Positions 8,852-18,918 of a DNA stretch of 43,922 nucleotides are shown here, piece by piece (positions within the stretch are counted from its first letter, which is position 1; each line of letters starts with the position of its first letter). A model generated the notes under the pieces. It did not search any database. It saw only the letters and a program-made list of their open reading frames with translations, and had not been told where the DNA came from. This stretch comes from Planctomycetota bacterium (lineage in GTDB: Bacteria; Planctomycetota; UBA1135; UBA2386). Location: NCBI GenBank assembly GCA_016794035.1, contig JAEUHS010000124.1:1-43922 (forward strand), read 5' to 3'. The position numbers and the translations under genes were made by a program.

Positions 8852-9730
8852 ATGGCGAATCTCAAGGAGCTCCGCGGCCGCATCAAGTCGGTGGCCAGCA
8901 TCGCGCAGATCACGCGCGCGATGGAGATGGTCGCGTCGATGAAGCTGCGCAAGGTGCAGGCGAAGGCGCAGGCCTTCCACCCCTACACCGAGGAGATCCG
9001 GCACATGATCGAGCGGCTGGCCGGCAAGGTCAGCAAGGAAGGCGAGCTGCCGCTGTTCCGGGCGCGCGAGGTCCACACGGTCGGCATCCTCGTGGTGTCG
9101 TCGGACCGCGGCCTGTGCGGCAGCTACAACAGCAACCTGCTGTTCTCGCTGAAGAAGATCGCCGAGGAGCTGCAGCAGGGCGGCAAGCAGGTCAAGTTCT
9201 GGTGCTACGGCCGCAAGTCGTACGCCTGGCTGCAGCGCCGCGGGTTCCACGTCGAACGCTTCTTCGTCGAGCCGGCGCTCGACAAGGCCGACTTCGGCGC
9301 CGCCAAGATGATCGCCCAGGCGCTGGTCGAGGCGTTCAGCACCGGGCTCGTCGACGACGTGCGCCTCTACTACACGCGCTTCCAGTCGATGATCCGGTTC
9401 GTGCCGAAGCAGGAGCCGTTCCTGCCGATCAGCTCGATCGCCGTCGGCGAACCGGACGACGACCGCTTCGAGCTGGACTTCCTGCTCGAGCCCGACGCCA
9501 ACACCGTGTTCAACCGCCTGATGCCGCGCTACCTGGAGACCGTCGTCTACGACGCGATGGTGCAGGCGCTGGCCAGCGAGCACGCCAGTCGCCGCATGGC
9601 GATGAAGAGCGCCACCGACGCCGCCGTGCGCATGAACAAGGGCCTGAAGAAGGTCTACAACCGCGCCCGGCAGGAGAACATCACCAAGGAGCTGCTCGAC
9701 ATCGTCGGCGGCGCCAGTGCGGTCAGTTGA
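8852..9730 (+). CDS. atpG: ATP synthase F1 subunit gamma
   Basis: The 292-residue central rotor shaft. The N-terminal helix begins MANLKELRGRIKSVASIAQITRAMEMVAS, and the C-terminal helix ends with the typical ASRRMAMKSATDAA followed by NRARQENITKELLDIVGGA. The central Rossmann-like part contains VSSDRGLCGSYN. Length fits the family (about 286-295). It lies between atpA and atpD as in most bacteria. Confidence 0.96.
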   Translation: MANLKELRGRIKSVASIAQITRAMEMVASMKLRKVQAKAQAFHPYTEEIRHMIERLAGKVSKEGELPLFRAREVHTVGILVVSSDRGLCGSYNSNLLFSLKKIAEELQQGGKQVKFWCYGRKSYAWLQRRGFHVERFFVEPALDKADFGAAKMIAQALVEAFSTGLVDDVRLYYTRFQSMIRFVPKQEPFLPISSIAVGEPDDDRFELDFLLEPDANTVFNRLMPRYLETVVYDAMVQALASEHASRRMAMKSATDAAVRMNKGLKKVYNRARQENITKELLDIVGGASAVS

Positions 9731-9746
9731 CCTCCGCAGCCACTGA

Positions 9747-11249
<1,503 letters not shown>

Positions 11250-11275
11250 TCCGGATCTGCCCGTAGGAAACCCAC

Positions 11276-11710
11276 ATGGCCGCTGACCTCCACCTGCGCA
11301 TCGTCACACCGGACCGGACCATCGTCGACCGCAAGGTCGCCGCGGTGTCGTTCCAGGGCGTCGACGGTGGCTACGGCATCCTGCCGCACCACGCGCCGCT
11401 GATGACCGCGATCGCGCAGACCGGGAGCGCGGAGATCACCGAGGTCGACGGCCGGAAGCACGAGCTGTTCGTCAGCGACGGCTTCGCGCAGATGCAGCAC
11501 AACGTGCTGACGCTGGTCTGCGAGGCCGGCGAGTTCGCGCACGAGATCGACCTGAACCGCGTCAAGGCCGCCGAGCAGAAGGCGCGCGAGAAGATGGCCG
11601 GCCTCGACAAGCTCAGCGAAGAGTTCCTGCGCGCCGAGGCGCAGCTGCGCAAGGCGCTGGCGCGCGAGATGCTGGCGCGGCGCAACTCGGGCACCGGCAG
11701 CCTGGGCTGA
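11276..11710 (+). CDS. atpC: ATP synthase F1 subunit epsilon
   Basis: A 144-residue rotor subunit and inhibitor of ATP hydrolysis. The N-terminal beta sandwich ([31 protein letters not shown]) is followed by the two-helix C-terminal domain with charged repeats ([19 protein letters not shown]). It is the last gene of the operon, 26 bp after atpD and followed by a terminator hairpin. Length is within the family range (130-145). Confidence 0.95.
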   Translation: MAADLHLRIVTPDRTIVDRKVAAVSFQGVDGGYGILPHHAPLMTAIAQTGSAEITEVDGRKHELFVSDGFAQMQHNVLTLVCEAGEFAHEIDLNRVKAAEQKAREKMAGLDKLSEEFLRAEAQLRKALAREMLARRNSGTGSLG

Positions 11711-11726
11711 TCCGGCGGTCGCCGAT

Positions 11727-11761
11727 CGGCGCGGGCGGGCACGATTCCCGCGCCGCGGTTT
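11727..11761 (+). terminator. Rho-independent terminator of the ATP synthase operon
   Basis: CGGCGCGGG (11727-11735) pairs perfectly with CCCGCGCCG (11747-11755) around an 11-nt loop, and a short TTT run follows at 11759-11761. It begins 17 bp after the atpC stop. The T-run is short, but the stem is strong and the position is right. Confidence 0.6.
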
Positions 11762-11780
11762 CGCCGCGCGCGGCGCCCGC

Positions 11781-11786
11781 TAGACT
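11781..11786 (+). promoter_or_regulatory. Probable -10 element (TAGACT) of the FKBP gene
   Basis: TAGACT lies 20 bp before the ATG at 11806, so the transcript would start near 11793 with a leader of about 12 nt, too short for a usual ribosome-binding site, and none is visible. The same hexamer recurs at 16421. Confidence 0.5.
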
Positions 11787-11805
11787 GCTCGGCTCCCGAA
11801 TCCCG

Positions 11806-12963
11806 ATGCCACGCCTCATGAAGCTACTGCCGTTCTGCCTCCTGCTGCCGTTGACCGTCGCCGCCCAGGATCCCGGCGAGAAGCCCCAGGGCATCCCCGA
11901 GTGCGAGGCGATGCAGAAGACCGCGTCGGGCCTGGAATGGGGCGTGCTCAAGGCCGGCGGCAAGGAGGCGCCCCCGGGCGCCGAGGACCTGGTCGAGGTG
12001 CACTACACCGGCTGGCTGACCGACGGCACCAAGTTCGACAGCTCGCGCGACCGCGGCGAGCCGGCCAGGTTCCCGCTCAACGGCGTGATCAAGGGCTGGA
12101 CCGAGGGCCTGCAGCTGATGGCGCCCGGCGCGCGCTACAAGTTCGTGATCCCCAGCCAACTCGGCTACGGCGCCGATGGCGCGCCGCCGACGATCCCGGG
12201 CAACGCGACGCTGGTGTTCGACGTCGAACTGCTGAAGGTCACGCACATGCCGAAGCTGCGGCCGGCCAACCCCGACAAGCAGCAGACCGCCCCCGACGGC
12301 GTCAAGTACGAGGTCGTGCAGGTCGGTACCGGTGCCAAGTGCGGCGACCAGGACGGCGCCTCGCTGCGCTACGCGATCTGGAAGGCCGACGGCGAGCTGT
12401 TCGACTGCTCGGAGCGGCACAACGACCAGCGCCTCAGCGGCACGCCGTCGACGCTGCCGTTCCAGTTCCTGAAGGACCTGGTCCAGTCGTGCAAGGTCGG
12501 CCAGATCCTGCGCGTCGAGGTGCCGCAGGGCCTGTTCCCGAACGCCGGCAGCGACACGGTCTGGGAGCTCGAACTGATGGCCGTCACGCAGGTGCCGCCG
12601 TTCCGCGCCTGCGATCCGGCGAAGACCGTCACGACGCAGAGCGGGTTGCAGTACGAAGTGCTCGAGATGGGCAGCGGCGAGTCGCCGAAGGCCACCGACA
12701 CGGTGGTGGCGATGTACACCGGTTGGTTGACCGACGGCACGCTGTTCGACAGCGCGCACGTGCGCGGCCAGCCGGCCGAGTTCCCGCTCAACCGCGTGAT
12801 CAAGGGCTGGACCGAAGGCCTGCAGCTGATGAAGCCGGGCGGCAAGTTCCTGTTCACGATCCCCGGCGATCTGGCCTACGGCGCGCGCGGTCGCCAGCCG
12901 ACGATCCCGCCGAACGCGACGCTGGTGTTCCTGGTCGAGCTGGTCGACGTCAAGCGCAAGTAG
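11806..12963 (+). CDS. Exported triple-domain FKBP-type peptidyl-prolyl isomerase
   Basis: A 385-residue protein with a signal peptide (residues 1-20, LPLTVAA then Q) and three FKBP-like domains at about residues 38-145, 160-262 and 275-385. Domains 1 and 3 keep the family signatures: [16 protein letters not shown] and [27 protein letters not shown] in both, and LGYGADG / LAYGARG. The middle domain has the length and terminal ELELMAVT but has lost them: the YTGW block is [14 protein letters not shown], the VIKGW block is [13 protein letters not shown] and the YG loop is missing. So two active prolyl isomerase domains flank a probably inactive one. It would act outside the cytoplasm on folding proteins. 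An in-frame ATG at 11818 is an alternative start that keeps the signal peptide. Confidence 0.9.
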   Translation: MPRLMKLLPFCLLLPLTVAAQDPGEKPQGIPECEAMQKTASGLEWGVLKAGGKEAPPGAEDLVEVHYTGWLTDGTKFDSSRDRGEPARFPLNGVIKGWTEGLQLMAPGARYKFVIPSQLGYGADGAPPTIPGNATLVFDVELLKVTHMPKLRPANPDKQQTAPDGVKYEVVQVGTGAKCGDQDGASLRYAIWKADGELFDCSERHNDQRLSGTPSTLPFQFLKDLVQSCKVGQILRVEVPQGLFPNAGSDTVWELELMAVTQVPPFRACDPAKTVTTQSGLQYEVLEMGSGESPKATDTVVAMYTGWLTDGTLFDSAHVRGQPAEFPLNRVIKGWTEGLQLMKPGGKFLFTIPGDLAYGARGRQPTIPPNATLVFLVELVDVKRK

Positions 12964-13060
12964 CGCGGCGCACCGTTGGTGCTTGGGATGGCAAAGTAGT
13001 CGTCGTTCCGAAGAGAAAGCACGTGCGGTGGGCCGGTTGCCGGGCGATCATCCGCCGCCG

Positions 13061-13849
13061 ATGACCTCCCCTTCGTCGTCGTCCCCGCCGGCCGCGGCGG
13101 CAACGGCCCCGCCGGTGCTCGAGGCGCGCTCGGTGTTCCGCTTCCGCACCGTCGACGGCCACGACGTGCCGATCGTGCGCGACGTCTCGTTCGTGCTCGG
13201 CCGCGGCGAGTTCGCGACCATCATGGGGCCGTCGGGCTCCGGCAAGTCGACGCTGCTGCACCTGCTCGCCGGACTCGAACGGCCATCGGCCGGCGCGGTG
13301 CTGGTCGACGGCGAGGACCTGGGCGCCGGCGACGAGGAGCAGCGTGCCGCGGTGCGCCGGCGCCGCATCGGCTTCGTGTTCCAGTTCTTCCACCTGCTGC
13401 CGGACCTGACCGTCGAGGAGAACGTGACGCTGCCGCTGCGCATCCTCGGCCAGAACCCGAACAAGCACCGCGGCCGCATCGACAGCCTGCTCGACCTGCT
13501 CGGCGTGCAGAAGCTGAAGCAGCGGCTGCCGTCGGCGCTGTCGGGCGGCGAGATGCAGCGCGTGTCGATCGCGCGCGCGCTGTCGACGCAGCCGCCGCTG
13601 GTGCTCGCCGACGAGCCGACCGGCAACCTGTCGAGCAAGGCCGGCGAAGAGGTCGTTGCGCTGCTGCGCTCGGTGCGCGAGAAGCTCGGCACCACGATCC
13701 TGCTGGTGACGCACAACCCGCGCGACGCCGCCGCTGGCGATCGGGTGATGTTCCTGCACGACGGCGTGCTGCGGCCGGATTCCGAACTGCGAGGGGGCCC
13801 CTTCGGTGTCGCTGACGTCTTTGCTCGTCTTCAGGAACTGGGCATCTAG
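13061..13849 (+). CDS. ABC transporter ATPase (MacB/LolD type)
   Basis: A 262-residue nucleotide-binding subunit. Walker A is GPSGSGKST, the Q-loop lies in FVFQFFHLLPDLTVEENV, the signature is LSGGEMQRVSIARAL, Walker B is VLADEPTGNL and the H-loop is THNPRDAA. These are the features of ATPases that pair with FtsX-like permeases for lipoprotein release or export of envelope molecules. Its start was placed at ATG 13061, giving a Ser/Pro/Ala-rich first 25 residues; an earlier ATG at 12983 is less likely. The 97-bp upstream gap has a small hairpin (GCACC-GTT-GGTGC, 12970-12982). The 3' end overlaps the permease gene by 44 bp. Confidence 0.93.
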   Translation: MTSPSSSSPPAAAATAPPVLEARSVFRFRTVDGHDVPIVRDVSFVLGRGEFATIMGPSGSGKSTLLHLLAGLERPSAGAVLVDGEDLGAGDEEQRAAVRRRRIGFVFQFFHLLPDLTVEENVTLPLRILGQNPNKHRGRIDSLLDLLGVQKLKQRLPSALSGGEMQRVSIARALSTQPPLVLADEPTGNLSSKAGEEVVALLRSVREKLGTTILLVTHNPRDAAAGDRVMFLHDGVLRPDSELRGGPFGVADVFARLQELGI

Positions 13850-16412
13850 CCGCCTGCGGCTGCTGCTCACGCTGACCGGCATCGCGCTCGGCGTCGCGAT
13901 CGTCGTCGCCATCTACGTGATGGACCACAACACGATCCAGAGCCGGCTGCTGGCCCAGGACCCGGAACGTGGGCGCGTCGACCTCGAGGTGATGCCGGTC
14001 GATCGTGCGGCCGACGTCTCTGCGGTCGTCGCCGACCTGCGTGCGCGCCCCGGCGTGCAGGCCGTCGCGGTCTGGCGCGAGGCGCGCGCGCTGGCGAGCC
14101 GCGGCGGCCGGACGATCGACCTCGCGGTGTTCGGGCTCGACCCGCTGCCGGCCGGCGCGATGTCGCACTACACGCTGCACCGCGGCCGCGACCTCGCGCC
14201 CGCCGATGCGTCGCTGGCGCACGCCGGCATCCTGCTCGGTGCCGAGGGTGCCCGTCTGCTCGGCGTCGAGGTCGGCGACCGGCTGCGGCTCGGCGAACCG
14301 CAGCAGAGCCAGCGCGTCGAGTGTCGCGATGGCAAGCTGGTGCCGCTGCCGGTGGCGCCGGATCACGCCCGGTTCGAGGTGGAGGTCGAGGTCGTCGGCG
14401 TGCTCGAGCCCGAACGGCTCGGCAAGCGCAACTTCACCCAGATGGCGGTCTGCGGGCTCGAGCTGGCGACGCGGCTGCAGACGCGCGGCGACAGCCTGTA
14501 CCACCTGCTGCGCCGCGAAGGCGCCGACCTCGACCGGCTGCGCACGGAACTGGCGGGCAGCTACGCGGTGCAGGACCTGCGCGGCGCGCTGATCGGTGAA
14601 GGCGCCGACGAACGCGCGTTCCGCAACGGCCTCAAGGTGCTCGGCGGGCTGGCGCTGCTGCTCGGCATGTTCGTCGTGTTCCAGACCCTGTCGCACTCGC
14701 TGGTCGCGCGTGTGCGCCAGCTCGGGCTGCTGCGCTGCCTCGGCGCCGGCTCCGGCGCGATCACCCGCATCTTCCTGCTCGACGCGCTGCTGCTGGGGGT
14801 GCTCGGTTCCGGCCTCGGCGTGCTGCTCGGCCTCGCCCTGGCGCGGCTGCTGCAGCGCCACCAGATCAGCTCGCTGGGGCTCGGCAAGGCCTGGACGACG
14901 TTCGAGGTGCCGCTGTTCCCGGTCGCCTGGACCGCGACGCTCGGCGTGCTGTTCACGCTCGCCGGCGCGATGTTCCCGCTGGTGCGGGCGCGGCAGGTGC
15001 CGGCGCTCGACATCCTGCAGGCGCGCGGCCTGGCGCCGGGCAAGGGCGATGGCGTCGATCTGCTGCGCTCGGTCAACCTGTGGATGTTCGGCCTGCTGGT
15101 GTTCGCGCTGCCGTTCGCCTACCTGGCGATGACGCCGCTGGCGGTCGAGGAGGGCGCCGAGACGCGCACCGTGCTGCTCGAACTCGCCGGCATGCTGGGC
15201 CTGTTCGGCGGCGTGCTCCTGCTGGCGCCGTGGAGCGTCGCGCTGCTCGGCCGGCTGCTGCTGCTGCCGTTCCGGCTGGTGATGCCGATGGCCGCGTGGC
15301 TGGTCTCAAAGGTCGTCGCCCGCTCGGCCGGCCGTGTCGCCGCCGCGGTGTGCGGACTGTCGGCGGTGCTGCTCGCGCTGCTCGGCCTGAAGAGCCTGAC
15401 CGCGTCGCTGCGCGCCGACGTGCAGCAGTTCGCCGCCGTCGCGCTCGAACGGAAGCTGCTGCTGCGCGCCGCGCCGGTGCGGCCCGAACTCGCGGCGGGC
15501 CTCGCCGCGCTGCCCGGCGTCGAGCGCGCCGACCTGTTCGAAGGCGAGGAACGCGGCGGCGGCTTCCTGTTGCGCGGGCTCGACGTCGCCAGTGCGAACG
15601 GCAGCGGCGGCGCGCTCGAGGGCGACCAGGCGCTGGCGCTGCGCTACGCCGACACGCGGGTGCGCACGCTGGTCGCGAGCCGGCGGCTGGCGAAGGCCCG
15701 CGGCTGGCGGGTCGGCGACCTCGTGCCGCTGCTGGACCGCAACCGCGTACCGGTCGCCTACCAGGTGCTGCAGATCAGCGACCGGTCGGGCTTCGACGGC
15801 GACGAGCGCGCGTTCGCGATCGCGGCGCCGCACTGGCTGCGCCAGGACTTCTGCATCCCCGACACCTGCGTCGAGCACGTCACGCTGCACCTGGGCCCCG
15901 GCGCCGACGCCGCGGCGCTGACCGCCGCGGCGCGCAACCTGCTGCCGTCGGTGCCGGTCAGCAAGCGCGGCGAGTGGATCCGCGACTACCTGCTGCGCGA
16001 CGTCGACAAGGACTTCGTGCTGTTCGACCTGCTGCTGCTGCTGATGCTGGTGCTCGCCGGGGTCGGCCTGTTGAACGGCATGACGATCGCCGCGCTCGGC
16101 CGCGTGCGCGAACTCGGCGTGCTGCGCGCGCTCGGCCTCGGCCGCGCCGCGCTCGGCGGCAGCTTCCTGCTCGAAGGCACGATCGTCGCGGCGCTGGCCA
16201 GCCTGCTGTCGCTCGGGTTGGCCGTGCCGATGGCGCACGTGCTGGTGCTCGGCATGAACCACGTCGCCAAGCTCGACGCCCCGGTGCAGCTGCCGCTGCA
16301 GTGGTTCGTGATCGCGCCGCTGGCGGCCCTGGCCACGGCCGTGTCGGCGGCCGTGGTGCCGGCGCTGCGGGCGCTGCGCCAGAGCCCCAGCGAGTCGGTC
16401 CGCTACGAGTGA
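13806..16412 (+). CDS. FtsX-like ABC permease with two FtsX domains
   Basis: An 868-residue membrane protein. An N-terminal helix (about 20-38) precedes a large extracytoplasmic part; a first FtsX-type bundle lies near residues 272-400 with the marker LVARVRQLGLLRCLGAGSG, then further helices near 425-500, a second extracytoplasmic part, and a C-terminal FtsX bundle at about 735-865 with ALGRVRELGVLRALGLGRA. Thus one chain holds both half-permeases, as in the large FtsX/DUF214 proteins, rather than a LolC/LolE pair. The GTG at 13806 overlaps the ATPase gene by 44 bp, so the two are coupled. Substrate unknown; release or export of a lipoprotein, lipid or peptide is likely. No membrane-fusion protein gene is adjacent. 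Confidence 0.85.
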   Translation: MSLTSLLVFRNWASSRLRLLLTLTGIALGVAIVVAIYVMDHNTIQSRLLAQDPERGRVDLEVMPVDRAADVSAVVADLRARPGVQAVAVWREARALASRGGRTIDLAVFGLDPLPAGAMSHYTLHRGRDLAPADASLAHAGILLGAEGARLLGVEVGDRLRLGEPQQSQRVECRDGKLVPLPVAPDHARFEVEVEVVGVLEPERLGKRNFTQMAVCGLELATRLQTRGDSLYHLLRREGADLDRLRTELAGSYAVQDLRGALIGEGADERAFRNGLKVLGGLALLLGMFVVFQTLSHSLVARVRQLGLLRCLGAGSGAITRIFLLDALLLGVLGSGLGVLLGLALARLLQRHQISSLGLGKAWTTFEVPLFPVAWTATLGVLFTLAGAMFPLVRARQVPALDILQARGLAPGKGDGVDLLRSVNLWMFGLLVFALPFAYLAMTPLAVEEGAETRTVLLELAGMLGLFGGVLLLAPWSVALLGRLLLLPFRLVMPMAAWLVSKVVARSAGRVAAAVCGLSAVLLALLGLKSLTASLRADVQQFAAVALERKLLLRAAPVRPELAAGLAALPGVERADLFEGEERGGGFLLRGLDVASANGSGGALEGDQALALRYADTRVRTLVASRRLAKARGWRVGDLVPLLDRNRVPVAYQVLQISDRSGFDGDERAFAIAAPHWLRQDFCIPDTCVEHVTLHLGPGADAAALTAAARNLLPSVPVSKRGEWIRDYLLRDVDKDFVLFDLLLLLMLVLAGVGLLNGMTIAALGRVRELGVLRALGLGRAALGGSFLLEGTIVAALASLLSLGLAVPMAHVLVLGMNHVAKLDAPVQLPLQWFVIAPLAALATAVSAAVVPALRALRQSPSESVRYE

Positions 16413-16420
16413 TGCGCAGG

Positions 16421-16426
16421 TAGACT
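16421..16426 (+). promoter_or_regulatory. Probable -10 element (TAGACT), near-leaderless
   Basis: TAGACT lies 8 bp after the permease stop and only 10 bp before the ATG at 16437. Transcription would begin about 3 nt before the start codon. No Shine-Dalgarno is present, which agrees with leaderless initiation. Confidence 0.45.
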
Positions 16427-16436
16427 GCGCCACCCG

Positions 16437-17801
16437 ATGGTGTGTCCGCTCCGAGCCGTCCGTGCGAGCCTGGGCCTGTGGCTCGGAGTCGGGCTGTTGG
16501 CCCAGGACTTCGTGCCGGTCAGGGCCGCGGTGCCGGCGGCGCGGCCGGTGCTGGTGCTGTCGGCCGAGGTGCGGCTGGCGCTCACCGCCGGCCAGCTGCG
16601 CCTGGTCACGGCCGGCGCGCAGCGGCCGGTCGGCTGCACCGTGGCGGGCGGGGCCGGCACCGTGCATGCGATGGCCCAGAACCGCTTCGGCACGGTGTTC
16701 GTCGCCGCCGAGAACGGCCTGTTCGTGCTCGACGCCGCGCACCCGGTGCTCGATCCGATGGATCTGCGCGACGGCGTGCCGCCCGGTACGCCGCAGAGCC
16801 TGCTGGTCGACGACCGCGACCGGCTGTGGCTGTGCACCGACCAGGCGTTCGGTGTCGTCGATGCCCGGTTCGGCTTCGGCCGCACGTTCGCCGAGACGGA
16901 CGGGCTGCCCGCCGCGCCGTTCGCGCGCATCGCCAGCGACGGCGCCGGCCGGATCCTGCTCGCCGCGCGCGACGGCACGTTCGCCTACACGCCCGATGTC
17001 GGTCCGGAGCCGGCCACGGCCAACCCCGGCGCCGCGACCGCCCGCCTCGTCGCCAGCCCCGCCGGCGAGGTGGCGCTCGACCTGGTCGTGCACGGGCGCG
17101 GCACGGTGTCGCTGCGGCAGCGGCGGCAGCACGACCACCAGCTGCGCGCCATGGACGGGGCGACGCTGCGCGGGCTGCGACCGGGCGAACACACCGTCGA
17201 GGTGCACGCGGTCGATCGTGATCTGCGGCGTCGCGTCGTCGCCACCTACGACGTGCGCGTGCCGCTCGGGCCGGTGCTCGATCTGCGCGTGCTGCCGGTG
17301 ATCGCGCTGGCGGTGGCCGGGCTGCTGTTCGGGTTCGCGTTCCGGGCGGCGCGCGCGGCCACGTCGCCGGTCCGGCGCGTCGTGATGGCGGCCGGCGGCA
17401 GCGCCCTGGTGTTCGTCTGTGGCCTGCAGGTGCTGGCCGCGTGCCTCGGCCATGGCCGCAGCTGGCCGTTCGTCGGCTTCTCGATGTACACCGAGACCTG
17501 GCATCGGGACTCGGTGCTCTACAAGCCGCGGCTGCAGGGCCTGCTGGCCGACGGATCGCTGGTGCTCGGCGCCGAAGCGGAGACCGGGCTGCTGCAGGAC
17601 GGCTACTGGCAGATGCTGGCCGAGGTCGTGTTCGGCGGCGGACCGGCGCAGCGCGAGTTCCTGGCCCGGTGGAACGCGGGGCGCCACGCGGGCCTGCCGC
17701 GCCTGACCGGCTTCCGGCTGGTCGACGGCCGCATCCGGCTGTCGGCGGACGGACCGGTCGACACCGCACCGACCGTGCTGGTGGTCTACGAGGAACGATG
17801 A
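16437..17801 (+). CDS. Propeller-like sensor domain joined to a membrane-anchored tail with an SMYTETW motif
   Basis: A 454-residue protein not assigned to a known family. Residues 1-22 look like a signal peptide (GLWLGVGLLAQ). Residues about 70-190 contain blade-like repeats of the kind in two-component regulator propellers: NRFGTVFVAAENGLFVLD, DRDRLWLCTDQAFGVVD, AGRILLAARDGTFAY. Residues about 190-275 look like the following beta-sandwich (LRPGEHTVEVHAVD). Two membrane helices follow at about 283-302 and 318-338, then a soluble tail of 115 residues starting RSWPFVGFSMYTETW. The stop overlaps the start of the HTTM gene (ATGA), so the two are probably made together. There is no histidine kinase domain. 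Confidence 0.65.
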   Translation: MVCPLRAVRASLGLWLGVGLLAQDFVPVRAAVPAARPVLVLSAEVRLALTAGQLRLVTAGAQRPVGCTVAGGAGTVHAMAQNRFGTVFVAAENGLFVLDAAHPVLDPMDLRDGVPPGTPQSLLVDDRDRLWLCTDQAFGVVDARFGFGRTFAETDGLPAAPFARIASDGAGRILLAARDGTFAYTPDVGPEPATANPGAATARLVASPAGEVALDLVVHGRGTVSLRQRRQHDHQLRAMDGATLRGLRPGEHTVEVHAVDRDLRRRVVATYDVRVPLGPVLDLRVLPVIALAVAGLLFGFAFRAARAATSPVRRVVMAAGGSALVFVCGLQVLAACLGHGRSWPFVGFSMYTETWHRDSVLYKPRLQGLLADGSLVLGAEAETGLLQDGYWQMLAEVVFGGGPAQREFLARWNAGRHAGLPRLTGFRLVDGRIRLSADGPVDTAPTVLVVYEER

Positions 17802-18859
17802 CGAACTGGCCCGAACGTTCGCTGTGGGCGCGGGTCGAGCGCTGGTTCCACGCGCCGGTGCCGGCGGTGCGGCTCGGCGCGTTCCGCGCGCTGGTCTGCG
17901 CGGTGGCGCTCTACGACGTGCTGCTGTGGGCGCCGGTGGTGCTCACCGACGCCGCGGCGGTCAGCGACGGCGGCCCGCTGCGGCCGTGGACGCCGATCCT
18001 GCTGTTCCAGCTGCTCGGCATCGGGCCGATCCCGCTGCCGACCGCGCAGCTGGTGCAGACCATCACCGTGGCGGCGCTGGGGGCCGGCGCGCTCGGCTTC
18101 GGTTCGCGGCTCGCGTGCGCGGTCGGCGCGATCGGGTGCCTGTACTGGAGCGGGCTCGGCTACTCGTTCGGCAAGCCGCACCACGACAAGGTCGCGCTGG
18201 CCTTCGCGGTGTCGGCGCTGCCGTTCGCGCGGGTCGGAGCGGCGGTGTCGATCGATGCCCTGCTGCGCCGCTGGCGCGGCCGGGCCCTGGTCCCGGACGC
18301 GACCGTGGCGGCGCTGCCGATCCGGCTGACCCAGTTCAGCCTGGCGATGGGCTACTGCGGCGCCGGCAGCGCCAAGCTGCTGCTCGGCGGCCCAGAGTGG
18401 TTCAACGGCTACACCCTGCAGGGCATCATGCTCGGCCACGACGGCGACTGGTCGCGCACGTTCGCGGCCAGCGTCGAGCTGTGCCGGCTGCAGAGCATCG
18501 GCGTGGTCGGCGTGCAGGTGCTGTTCCCGTTGTTGTTCGTGTGGCCGCGCCTGCGCTGGTTCTTCCTGCCGGCCGCGACCGCGTTCCACCTGCTGACCTG
18601 GAAGACCATGGACACCGGTCCCTACATGCGGCTGTGGCTGCTGCTGTGGGCGTTCGTGCCGCTGGAACGGATCCCCGGCGCCCTGGCGCGCGCGCTGCGG
18701 CACGGGCCGCTGACGGCGGTCGCGGTGCTGGTGCCGGTGCTCGCCTACGCGGCGCTGGTCGGCGTCGTGGCGGCGAACGTGATCCCGCTGTGGGTGCTGG
18801 CCGGGGTCGGCGCGCTGCTGGTCGCGGTCGTCGTGCGCGCCGTGCGCACGGCGTCGTGA
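17798..18859 (+). CDS. HTTM-type (gamma-carboxylase-like) polytopic membrane protein
   Basis: A 353-residue protein with about eight membrane helices. It fits the HTTM family (membrane proteins related to vitamin K-dependent gamma-glutamyl carboxylase) in features such as YWSGLGYSFGKPHHDKVALA, GYCGAGSAKLLLGGPEWFNGY and LQSIGVVGVQVLFPLLFVW plus the later AFHLLTWKTM. In the carboxylase family the region around the HHDK-like motif matters for substrate or cofactor binding; here it is HHDK, which is noteworthy but unproven. It overlaps the propeller protein gene by 4 bp. The partner and substrate are not known. A DoxX-like role is an alternative. Confidence 0.7.
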   Translation: MTNWPERSLWARVERWFHAPVPAVRLGAFRALVCAVALYDVLLWAPVVLTDAAAVSDGGPLRPWTPILLFQLLGIGPIPLPTAQLVQTITVAALGAGALGFGSRLACAVGAIGCLYWSGLGYSFGKPHHDKVALAFAVSALPFARVGAAVSIDALLRRWRGRALVPDATVAALPIRLTQFSLAMGYCGAGSAKLLLGGPEWFNGYTLQGIMLGHDGDWSRTFAASVELCRLQSIGVVGVQVLFPLLFVWPRLRWFFLPAATAFHLLTWKTMDTGPYMRLWLLLWAFVPLERIPGALARALRHGPLTAVAVLVPVLAYAALVGVVAANVIPLWVLAGVGALLVAVVVRAVRTAS

Positions 18860-18918
18860 CGCCGGCGGCGCCGCATCGCTGGAATGCACCGGCGGGCGCG
18901 GGTACGACTGCCCGCTCG

